Notes under the pieces: model-generated | The model's input: only the letters and a program-made list of their open reading frames with translations | Database searches by the model: none | What the model was told of the DNA's origin: nothing | Made by a program: the position numbers and the translations under genes | Assembly (NCBI GenBank): GCA_024638815.1 | Contig: JAHEJM010000006.1 | Span: 19,753-83,752, forward strand | Origin: Acidimicrobiales bacterium | GTDB lineage: Bacteria > Actinomycetota > Acidimicrobiia > Acidimicrobiales > SZUA-35 | DNA length: 64,000 bases | Direction of reading: 5' to 3' | Part shown: positions 51,678 through 59,268 of the stretch, in pieces | Numbering within the stretch: position 1 is the first letter of the stretch | Layout of the letters: every line of letters begins with the position of its first letter

Positions 51678-52331
51678 TCAGGGCGAAAGGCGATAGCGAC
51701 GCCAGATCGGCTTGCCCTGCCCGTCCACCTCGGGCGACACATGATACCGGATGCGATCATGGAGCCGGTTGGGTCGACCCTGCCAGAACTCGACGGTGTG
51801 GGGCACGATGCGCCACCCTCCCCAATGTGGAGGCCTCGGAACTTCGTCGGGAAACCGGGTTTGGGCTTCCTGGTACCAGTTGTCGATGACACCACGATCA
51901 GCCACCGGCAGACTTTGACGGGAGGCCCACGCCCCGAGCTGGGCGCCCCGAGGCCGCAACGACCAGTACTCGTCGGACTCGGCCTCGGGCACCTGCTCCA
52001 CCGTGCCGGCCACCACCACCTGCCGCCGCAGCTCCAGCCAACCGAAGGTCAGGCAGGCCAGCGGGTGGGCGGAAAGATGCTCAGACTTGAAACTGGTGTA
52101 GTTGGAGTAGAAGGTGAAGCCGCGGTCCACGCTCTTCAGCAGCACATACCGTGACCAGGGCTGACCGTCATCGTCAATGGTGGCCAGCACCATGGCATTG
52201 GGTTCGGTCACGTCGGCGTCGACGGCGGCGTGAAGCCATCGGTCGAACTGGACAAGCGGATCGGGATCGAGATCCGGGGCGTCGATTCCCGCCGTCTCAT
52301 ACTCCAAGCGCATTCGGGCCAGATCGGCCAT
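51678..52331 (-). CDS. pdxH: Pyridoxamine 5'-phosphate oxidase
   Basis: PdxH oxidises pyridoxine or pyridoxamine phosphate to PLP with FMN and oxygen. The 217 residues contain MVLATIDDDGQPWSRYVLLK, FYSNYTSFKSEHL (FMN phosphate site), WASRQSLP and the C-terminal VEFWQGRPNRLHDRIRY, the full family signature. It is last in the leftward oxidase operon order, with a gap of 41 bases after ctaG, so cotranscription is possible though the functions are unrelated. PLP is the SelA cofactor, but this is a general need. Confidence 0.94.
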   Translation of the reverse strand: MADLARMRLEYETAGIDAPDLDPDPLVQFDRWLHAAVDADVTEPNAMVLATIDDDGQPWSRYVLLKSVDRGFTFYSNYTSFKSEHLSAHPLACLTFGWLELRRQVVVAGTVEQVPEAESDEYWSLRPRGAQLGAWASRQSLPVADRGVIDNWYQEAQTRFPDEVPRPPHWGGWRIVPHTVEFWQGRPNRLHDRIRYHVSPEVDGQGKPIWRRYRLSP

Positions 52332-52372
52332 GGTCGCTACTCTCCCTTGTCATGATGGACGGCGCCGTCGAC

Positions 52373-53275
52373 TCAGCCCCCGGAGGGACGTGACTCGGCC
52401 GGAGCATCCGTGCGATCGAACTCGTCCGCCACATCCTTATAGGTCAAGACCTGGTCCCGCAGTTTTTCGTCGGCCGCCATTTCGGCATTGGCCCATCGCA
52501 TGAAGATGACAAAGATGACGCCCCACAGGAAGAAGCCACCCACGATCTTCATGATCACACCGGCCGCACTCTGATCGCTCATGACGTCGATTCCCCACAG
52601 CCGCTCCGGCACGTCGTAGTGGCGGTAGACCACGCCCTCGGCGAAGATCAGCCAGCCGCTGGGCACGGTGGGCACGATGGACATACAGAACAGATAGATG
52701 CACTGACCCAGCGGGGCGATCCGCCACTCCCGAATCGGGGACGCCACCGGCATCCACATGAGCAGGCCGGAGGCGAAGATCATCAGATGAAGGCCGAAGT
52801 GGATGGCCCCGCTCTCATACGACAGGCGAACCAATACCGACCAGTGCAGGAACACGGTCAGGGCGTTGAACAACAGGCCCGCCACCACCGGACGGGTGCC
52901 GGTCCGCAGCAACCGCCAAAGACGGGATTCGGGCGTTAGGACCAGCTCGAACAGCCATCGAGGCGTGGCCAACAGGAACATCCCAGGCACCAGCATGGAC
53001 AGGGCCAGATGCTGGAGCATGTGCACGAAGTAGAGATGCTGCTCGGCGATCTCGTGGATCGGCCAGTCCGACACCGTCCACATGCCGAGCACGGCGGCGA
53101 TGAACCAGCCGGTTTGGGACCGGGTGATGGGCTCGTAACCGGCGGCCACCGCCTTGGGCTGGAGAACCTTGGCCGTATACCAACCAAGCGCAATGGCTCC
53201 GATGATAAGGGTCCACACCTCGATATGGGCCACGAACGGCACCGATGCGGCTACCACTTGTACCTGGAGGGGCAT
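52373..53275 (-). CDS. ctaG: CtaG-type cytochrome c oxidase assembly protein
   Basis: A 300-residue membrane protein of the caa3-type CtaG family (not Cox11) with seven hydrophobic segments. Conserved parts are WPIHEIAEQHLYFVHMLQHL, with several His residues, and the helix after it. Such proteins help insert copper or assemble the oxidase, though the mechanism is not settled. A hydrophilic C-terminal tail (RDQVLTYKDVADEFDRTDAP) is cytosolic. It lies in line with the ctaCDEF genes and should be transcribed with them. Confidence 0.88.
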   Translation of the reverse strand: MPLQVQVVAASVPFVAHIEVWTLIIGAIALGWYTAKVLQPKAVAAGYEPITRSQTGWFIAAVLGMWTVSDWPIHEIAEQHLYFVHMLQHLALSMLVPGMFLLATPRWLFELVLTPESRLWRLLRTGTRPVVAGLLFNALTVFLHWSVLVRLSYESGAIHFGLHLMIFASGLLMWMPVASPIREWRIAPLGQCIYLFCMSIVPTVPSGWLIFAEGVVYRHYDVPERLWGIDVMSDQSAAGVIMKIVGGFFLWGVIFVIFMRWANAEMAADEKLRDQVLTYKDVADEFDRTDAPAESRPSGG

Positions 53276-53308
53276 TGGAACCTCCCTGTCGGGAGAGGAG
53301 AGAAACGA

Positions 53309-53671
53309 TCAGGCAAACATGTCAAAGGCGAAGAAGACGACCACGTAGACCGACATCGCCACCACCAACGATCCACCGAAGGCCCAGGCGAACAACCGGC
53401 CGTTGAGGATCTTGAGATCGAAGTAGAGGTGCATGAAGGCCCCGGCCACCAGCAGGAACTTCACGGTCATCATGACCAGCAGCGGAAGCCAGAGGGCGAC
53501 ACCCTCCAAACCGAGGTAGGACCAGGCCACCTCCAGGCCGGTGAGCACGAACAGGGCGACGAACACCAGCCAATACTGACGCTCGGTGGGATGGACGCCG
53601 TGGTCGTCGTGTCCGTGGCCGACGTGGGTGTCGGTGGATGTATCGGCGTGAAGCTGGGTATCGGCAGCCAT
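53309..53671 (-). CDS. ctaF: Cytochrome c oxidase subunit IV, prokaryotic type
   Basis: A 120-residue subunit with a His/Asp-rich N-terminus (VGHGHDDHGVHPTERQYW) and three membrane helices at about 30-50, 62-82 and 92-115. The MKFLLVAGAFMHLYFD-like core (VKFLLVAGAFMHLYFDLKI) is the COX4_pro signature. ATG 53671 has GTAGGAG upstream and is preferred over the longer open frame. It stabilises the bacterial oxidase and lies between ctaE and ctaG. Confidence 0.9.
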   Translation of the reverse strand: MAADTQLHADTSTDTHVGHGHDDHGVHPTERQYWLVFVALFVLTGLEVAWSYLGLEGVALWLPLLVMMTVKFLLVAGAFMHLYFDLKILNGRLFAWAFGGSLVVAMSVYVVVFFAFDMFA

Positions 53672-53682
53672 CGAGAGAACTC

Positions 53683-54402
53683 CTACGGGATCAGATAGAC
53701 GATCGTGAAGATGAGCACCCACACGATGTCGACGAAGTGCCAGTACAGGCCGACCAGCTCCACCGTCTCGGCTCGGTCCGAGCGCAGCTTGCCCCGGAAC
53801 GCCATGTACACCAGTGACAGCAACATGAGGATGCCGCCGGTGACGTGGGCGCCGTGGAAGCCGGTCAGCGTGTAGAACGCCGAGCCGAACAGGTTGCCGG
53901 TGTAGGTCAGACCTTCACGGTAGAAGGCGGTGAACTCGTACACCTGGCCGGCGATGAAGATGGAGCCCAGCAGGGCAGTGGCCGAGAGCCAGATCTTGTT
54001 CTGGCCGTTGTCCTCCACGGTGGCCTTGTGGGCCAACACCATGGTCAGCGACGACATCAGCAGGATGAACGAGCTGGCCGAGGTGAAGGGAATGTCGTAC
54101 ATGGGCTCGACCGACTGGGACTCGGCGAACTCCTGTATCAACTCGGCCGGCATGGTCGAGGTCACCAGCGGGTTGCCGGCGACGACCTCGGTGACGAACC
54201 GGGCTTTGGACAGCAAGTAGGTGGAGATCAGTGCACCGAAGAGCAGACACTCCGAGCCCAGGAAGAGCCACATGGCCAGCTTCATGTTGGACAGGCCGAG
54301 GCTGGTGCGATGACCGCCGTGGGCGTCGTCGTGATCGTCGAGGGCCGTCGCCAGGTAGCTGTTGGCGACGGGGCGGTTGTCGAGAGCGGCCACGTCGGTC
54401 AT
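53683..54402 (-). CDS. ctaE: Cytochrome c oxidase subunit III
   Basis: A 239-residue subunit III of the aa3-type oxidase. After a hydrophilic N-terminus (1-35) come five helices. Key segments are MKLAMWLFLGSECLLFGALI with the conserved Glu, YTLTGFHGAHVTGGI and VGLYWHFVDIVWVLIFTIVY. Its ATG (54402) overlaps the stop of ctaD as ATGA, so synthesis is coupled to subunit I. Subunit III supports proton uptake and oxidase stability. Confidence 0.94.
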   Translation of the reverse strand: MTDVAALDNRPVANSYLATALDDHDDAHGGHRTSLGLSNMKLAMWLFLGSECLLFGALISTYLLSKARFVTEVVAGNPLVTSTMPAELIQEFAESQSVEPMYDIPFTSASSFILLMSSLTMVLAHKATVEDNGQNKIWLSATALLGSIFIAGQVYEFTAFYREGLTYTGNLFGSAFYTLTGFHGAHVTGGILMLLSLVYMAFRGKLRSDRAETVELVGLYWHFVDIVWVLIFTIVYLIP

Positions 54403-56357
54403 CAGACGGTCTCCAGTTCGTGATCGTGATCGTGATGATCGTCGATGTCGAGGTCGTCGGCCGGTTCCAGGGCCCAGCCGTACAGGGCGACGAGCATCAG
54501 GATGACGGCGGGCACGATCAGCCACAGATTGAAGATCAACCCATAGCCGAGGATGGGAATACTGAACGCCAGCATGATCGGCCAGTACGAGGGAGCCGGC
54601 AGATGCACACCCTCACCGTTTCCGGGCTGGGCGATCTCGTCGCCGGTGTGAACCTGGCGCAGCGTACCGTTCTCATCCTTCTGATACTTGCGATGCCAGA
54701 AGTCATCGAGTTGGGTGACGACCGGATCGACGTCGAAGTTGTGCTCGGGGGTGGGCGACTGGATCGACCATTCGAGCGACCGAGAGTCCCACGGATCGGG
54801 ACCGACATCGGGCCGGGCGGCGGCCCTCCAGTTCCGGTAGGAGACGGCAGCGTTGAACAGGACCATCAGGGTGCCGATGCCGAGAATGAACGAACCAAAG
54901 GTGGACACCGCATTCCACAGGTTGAAGCCCTGGGCGTCGGCGTAGGTGTGCATGCGGCGGGGCATTCCCTGCAGCCCGAGGATGTGCTGGGGGCCGAAGG
55001 TCAGATTGAAGCCCACGACCATGGTCCAGAAATGCACTTTGCCGATCTTGTCGTTCAGCTTGTAGCCAAAGGCCTTGGGCCACCAGAAGTACATGCCGGC
55101 CACGAATCCGAAGAAGGCGCCGCCGAAGAGCACGTAGTGGAAGTGGGCCACGATGTAGTAGGTGTCGGTCTGCTGGGTGTCATGGGCGGCCAGCGAATGC
55201 GACACTCCGGACAGCCCGCCGATGGTGAACTGGGTGACCAGGGCTATGGCGAACAGCATCGGGGTGTTGAGGGTCAGCCGTCCGCCCCACAGGGTGGCCA
55301 ACCAGTTGAGGATCTTCACGCCGGTGGGCACGGCGATGAACATGGTGGCCAGCGTGAACGCCGTGACCGACAGCGGTCCGATACCGGCCACGAACATGTG
55401 GTGGGCCCACACGCCGAAGCCCATGAAACCGATGGCGATCCCCGAGAACACCATGAACGGGTAACCGAAGATGGGCTTGCGGGCGAAGGTGGGAATGACT
55501 TCGGAGACGATACCGAAGGCGGGCAGGATCATCAGATACACCTCGGGGTGACCGAAGATCCAGAACAGATGCTGCCACAGCAACGGATCGGCGCCCTGCT
55601 CCACGTTGAAGAAGTTGGCTCCGAAGAGCCGGTCGGTCGAGAGGAGGACCTGGGCCACGGTGAGAACCGGGATGGCCAGCAGCAACAGGAACTGGGTGAC
55701 CAGGGTCATCCAGGTGAAGACCGGGACCTTCATCATCGACATGCCCGGGGCCCGCATGTTGAGCACTGTGGTGATGAGGTTGACCGAACCGGTCAGCGAA
55801 CCAATACCCACGATCAGCAGACCGATGTTCCAGAAGTCGATACCGGGCGTCGGCGAATAGGCGATCCCGTTGTTGGGGGCGTAGTTGAACCAACCCCCGT
55901 CGGCGCCTCCGCCCAGGAACCATGACGTGTTGAGCATCAGGCCACCGAAGAAGAAAATCCAGAAGCTGAAGGCATTGATGCGGGGAAAGGCCACGTCTCT
56001 GGCCCCGACTTGAAGGGGTAGGAGGTAGTTGGCAAAGGCGGCACCTACCGGCATCACGACCAGGAAGATCATGACCGTACCGTGCATGGTGAAGATCTGG
56101 TTGTAGGCGTCGGCCGACAGGAACTGGCTGTCGGGCACGGCGAGCTGAATCCGGATCAGCAGGGCGGCCACGCCACCGATGACAAGGAAGAACAGCGCGG
56201 CAGTGCCGTACATGATGCCGATCTTCTTGTGGTCGACGGTGGTCAACCAGTTGACAAGCCCGGCAGGGTTTCGGGGCCGGGTGTAGGCCCCGAGAGGACG
56301 TTCAACCTTGGTCGACGTTCCTTCCGGTAGGGCGAGTGGTTCTTCGATAATGGCCAT
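54402..56357 (-). CDS. ctaD: Cytochrome c oxidase subunit I, catalytic
   Basis: The heme a/heme a3-CuB subunit of an aa3 oxidase, 651 residues from ATG 56357. All metal ligands are present: His92 in FTMHGTVM and His407 for heme a; His270 in GHPEVY, His319 and His320 in VWAHHMF for CuB; His405 in VAHFHYV for heme a3. Tyr274 of HPEVY can form the His-Tyr crosslink. The C-terminal 110 residues extend beyond classical subunit I and hold two extra helices and a His/Asp tail (DIDDHHDHDHELET). Coupled to ctaE by ATGA. Confidence 0.96.
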   Translation of the reverse strand: MAIIEEPLALPEGTSTKVERPLGAYTRPRNPAGLVNWLTTVDHKKIGIMYGTAALFFLVIGGVAALLIRIQLAVPDSQFLSADAYNQIFTMHGTVMIFLVVMPVGAAFANYLLPLQVGARDVAFPRINAFSFWIFFFGGLMLNTSWFLGGGADGGWFNYAPNNGIAYSPTPGIDFWNIGLLIVGIGSLTGSVNLITTVLNMRAPGMSMMKVPVFTWMTLVTQFLLLLAIPVLTVAQVLLSTDRLFGANFFNVEQGADPLLWQHLFWIFGHPEVYLMILPAFGIVSEVIPTFARKPIFGYPFMVFSGIAIGFMGFGVWAHHMFVAGIGPLSVTAFTLATMFIAVPTGVKILNWLATLWGGRLTLNTPMLFAIALVTQFTIGGLSGVSHSLAAHDTQQTDTYYIVAHFHYVLFGGAFFGFVAGMYFWWPKAFGYKLNDKIGKVHFWTMVVGFNLTFGPQHILGLQGMPRRMHTYADAQGFNLWNAVSTFGSFILGIGTLMVLFNAAVSYRNWRAAARPDVGPDPWDSRSLEWSIQSPTPEHNFDVDPVVTQLDDFWHRKYQKDENGTLRQVHTGDEIAQPGNGEGVHLPAPSYWPIMLAFSIPILGYGLIFNLWLIVPAVILMLVALYGWALEPADDLDIDDHHDHDHELETV

Positions 56358-56376
56358 GAGTTTCGTGTGCTCCTGG

Positions 56377-57705
56377 TCAGTCGAGGGTGGCCAGGTAGGC
56401 AACCACCTGGTCGAGTTCTTCGTCGGTCAATTGGGGGAACGCCAACATGCCTCGGCCCACCCCGGTTTCGGGATCGACGTCGGAGGACATGGCCTTCAGC
56501 CCGGGGGCGTTGGCCACCCATTGTTTGAGCAGCGCCGTATTCAGGCGGTAGTCGTCCCGGGTCTCCGGGGTCTTGGCCAACTCCGGGATCTGGAGATAGT
56601 CGGACACCTCGAGGGCATCGTCGGCCGCCGTGGTGCCTTCACCTTCGTAGACCGAGAAGATGCTGCCGGCGAACGTGGTCCGGGTGGCGAAGTGGGTGAG
56701 GTTGGGCGCCGCACGCGATGCCAGCGGGACATTGCTGGCATAGTCATCGGGGTACTCGAGCTCGCCGTCGTCGATGACATGGCAGCTGATGCACTGGTTC
56801 TGGAAGACGGTACGACCGGCCAGGGCCTCCTCGTCGGTCGGCACCTCGGCCTGTTGCTGCTGGTTCTCGAACCAGGCCTGATAGTCGGCCGGCTCGAGGG
56901 CGATGACCGACATCCGCATACGGGCATGGGAGAGGCCACAGTACTCGGTGCACCATCCCACGTATTTGCCGGGGTTGTCGGCCTCCAACGACCAGGTGTG
57001 CCAGCGGCCGGGCACGGTGTCACGTTTGCCGTTGAGCCGGGGGATCCAGAATGAGTGGATGACGTCCCGGGAGGTCAGCACCAGGTCGACCTGCTCGCCG
57101 GCCGGGACCACCATCTCATTGGCCGTAGCCACATCGTCGGGGTCGAGAATGAACTGGACCGGGAGTTCCCAGTCGTCGTCGTTGACCTCGCCGTCGCCGT
57201 TGGCGTCGATGATGAAGCCGTCGCCGTCGACGTCGTAGCGGAACTCCCACCACCACTGCTGACCGATCACCATGACATCGAGTTCATCCGGCTCGTTCGT
57301 CTCTTCCAGAAACCAGATGGTGTTGACCACGGGAATGGCGATGACGGCCAGGATCACCGCCGGGAGGATGGTCCAGGTCAATTCGACCTTGGTGTTGCCG
57401 TGGATCTGCTCGGGAAGGTCGTTGGGATCGAAATCCTCGTCCTTGACCCGGTTACGGATCGACAGGACGATGCCGCCACCGACGACGGCAAGGAAGACGA
57501 CCCCCATCACGTACCAGATGGGCATCATCAGGTTGTCGATGGCCTCGGCCTTGGGGCCTCGAGGCTCAAAGGTGTTGAGCGGCTTGTCGTCGGAGCAGGC
57601 GGCGAGGATCAGGACCAGGGTGGACACCAGGGCGGCCTTGACCGCCGGCCGGCCGAAACGTCGCCGTGAGACCGCGACGGTCGAATGATCGGAACGAGAA
57701 CCCAT
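56377..57705 (-). CDS. ctaC: Cytochrome c oxidase subunit II with fused cytochrome c and acidic insert
   Basis: A 442-residue subunit II. The lipobox LILAAC (Cys37) anchors the N-terminus, and two helices follow (about 62-82 and 110-132). The CuA domain has WWWEFRY, His218 in DVIHSFW, and Cys252, Glu254, Cys256, His260 and Met263 in WCTEYCGLSHARM. A cytochrome c domain follows with CISCH (305-309), as in caa3-type enzymes. Unusually, an Asp/Gly-rich stretch at about 158-193 (DVDGDGFIIDANGDGEVNDD) resembling an EF-hand or dockerin calcium loop is inserted in the CuA domain. ATG 57705 is the likely start. ctaD follows. Confidence 0.93.
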   Translation of the reverse strand: MGSRSDHSTVAVSRRRFGRPAVKAALVSTLVLILAACSDDKPLNTFEPRGPKAEAIDNLMMPIWYVMGVVFLAVVGGGIVLSIRNRVKDEDFDPNDLPEQIHGNTKVELTWTILPAVILAVIAIPVVNTIWFLEETNEPDELDVMVIGQQWWWEFRYDVDGDGFIIDANGDGEVNDDDWELPVQFILDPDDVATANEMVVPAGEQVDLVLTSRDVIHSFWIPRLNGKRDTVPGRWHTWSLEADNPGKYVGWCTEYCGLSHARMRMSVIALEPADYQAWFENQQQQAEVPTDEEALAGRTVFQNQCISCHVIDDGELEYPDDYASNVPLASRAAPNLTHFATRTTFAGSIFSVYEGEGTTAADDALEVSDYLQIPELAKTPETRDDYRLNTALLKQWVANAPGLKAMSSDVDPETGVGRGMLAFPQLTDEELDQVVAYLATLD

Positions 57706-57851
57706 GAACTCTTTCCCGTAGGTGGACTGATTTGTCAGTTCTGTGGTCGGTTGTGGGGGAGTTGGCACTTCAGACGTCGACATGAAAGGTGTGGGGGGAG
57801 AATCCGCTGGGAATCTCCACGCAAACTTAGTGGGGTGACCGGTTCCGGGCA

Positions 57852-58646
57852 CTATCCGGCGCCCTCCTCGATCATGGCCCCTTCCTCGGAGTGCTCGCCC
57901 TCGTCGCCGTGAGGGAACTCGCGCTCACCGTTGACCGCTCCGATGATGCCTCCGGCAAGGGTGGCCACCGCTCCGAATGCGACCAGGGCCGAGACCACCG
58001 AGCGGGGCAGCTTCAGTTTGGCCGAGGCCACGGCAGCCCCGAAGACGAAGCTGGCGGCGAGTACCGCCATCACCACCGACCCGGTCTTGGACACGGTCAG
58101 GAAGACCCGGGACAGACCGAGAACCACGACGGCAATGCCGAGTAGGGCCAGGATCGGAACCTCGAACGGTGACAGCATGCGGGACCGGATGACCGAGTTG
58201 ACCTCGGCGTCACCGGTGGCACGGTCCGACCATGCCAGAGCCGTCCATTCCAGCGTGGTGACGGCGATGACCACGATGCCGAGGATGAGAAAGGCCTGGC
58301 TGACGGCGACGCCCACGGCCATGCAGGCCAGGCCGAAAGCGGCCAGGGGACCCCAGTAGCTCGGTTTGGTCGGCGGTCGTACGGCCAGGGCCCGGTCCAC
58401 TCCGACCACTGCGGCCATGTCCTCGGCGTTTCCCTCCCGGGTGGCAATGCTGACCACGGCCAGCAATAGGGCGACCAGAGCGACCCCAATGAGAATTGAG
58501 TAGCCGACGTGGTCACCAACCCCGCCTTTGTAACCCAAGCCGAGGGTGCCGACGATGTCTCCCCCGCTGGACAGCCCGTAGACGATGGCCCCGAGATAGG
58601 CGAACAGTGCGACAAACAATAAGTTTCGTGATCCCCAAGTGAACAT
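57852..58646 (-). CDS. Membrane protein of the oxidase cluster, function unknown
   Basis: A 264-residue protein with about seven hydrophobic helices, starting MFTWGSRNLLFVALFAYLGA. The cytosolic segment AVRPPTKPSYWGPLAAFGLA resembles a recurring feature of actinobacterial oxidase-linked membrane proteins, but I cannot name a family with certainty. The tail is acidic with His (FPHGDEGEHSEEGAMIEE). It lies eight bases downstream of the COX3-like gene and 146 bases before ctaC, so it belongs to the COX1-like/COX3-like unit. Confidence 0.8.
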   Translation of the reverse strand: MFTWGSRNLLFVALFAYLGAIVYGLSSGGDIVGTLGLGYKGGVGDHVGYSILIGVALVALLLAVVSIATREGNAEDMAAVVGVDRALAVRPPTKPSYWGPLAAFGLACMAVGVAVSQAFLILGIVVIAVTTLEWTALAWSDRATGDAEVNSVIRSRMLSPFEVPILALLGIAVVVLGLSRVFLTVSKTGSVVMAVLAASFVFGAAVASAKLKLPRSVVSALVAFGAVATLAGGIIGAVNGEREFPHGDEGEHSEEGAMIEEGAG

Positions 58647-58653
58647 CGTGTAC

Positions 58654-59268
58654 CTACTTCATGATGTAGATGACGTACCACATGACGCCATAGAGGGCTA
58701 CGGTCACGGTCCAGAAGATGGCCATACTCAGCACACCTTCGAACTGGCGGCTGTTGTAGTCGCCGCCCAGGGTGCGCAGGGCCGTCATCGCCGCGTACAT
58801 CATGGCGGCGATCATCATCACGATGTGGGTCCCGATGATGGCGTAGAACAGGACCCCCCGAGGATCGGCGGCGATCTCGATCTCCATGATGGTGAACAGG
58901 TAGGCGGTCTGGGCGATGAAGGCGAAGCCGAACAGCAGCGAAAGGGCGAAGGCCAGGTAGGCGTTGCCGTTGTCGTTCTTGCGCACGGCATAGAGGGCCC
59001 ACCAGATGGTGATGACCGAGAAGGCCAGGGTCACGCCCATGAAATTCGGCTGGGTGAGCGGGATGTCCACCCCGTCGGGGAGCCAGCGTTCACCGGTGGA
59101 GATGACGTCGGCACGTTGGGCGATGTACACCGACAACAAGCCGACGAAACCCATCGCCATGGCCGCCGACACCAGGGAGACGGCCAACACCAGCAGCCGA
59201 GGCCGGGCGACCTCGGGTGGTGTGATCTCGCTCGGGATGAGGTCGTGGGAATGGGTTACGACGGCCAT
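58654..59268 (-). CDS. COX3-like heme-copper oxidase subunit, second copy
   Basis: A 204-residue membrane protein of the subunit-III family, different from ctaE. Five helices include AMAMGFVGLLSVYIAQRADV, LLFGFAFIAQTAYLFTIMEI and YAIIGTHIVMMIAAMMYAAM. ATG 59268 overlaps the stop of the COX1-like gene as TGATG, so the two are coupled. It presumably packs against the COX1-like protein as ctaE does with ctaD. The conserved helix-three Glu environment of true subunit III is less clear. Confidence 0.8.
   Translation of the reverse strand: MAVVTHSHDLIPSEITPPEVARPRLLVLAVSLVSAAMAMGFVGLLSVYIAQRADVISTGERWLPDGVDIPLTQPNFMGVTLAFSVITIWWALYAVRKNDNGNAYLAFALSLLFGFAFIAQTAYLFTIMEIEIAADPRGVLFYAIIGTHIVMMIAAMMYAAMTALRTLGGDYNSRQFEGVLSMAIFWTVTVALYGVMWYVIYIMK

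Noticed and set aside
54231-55925. A 564-codon plus-strand open frame
   Set aside because: Antisense to subunit I and III of the oxidase; composition is His/Gly/Glu-rich shadow sequence.
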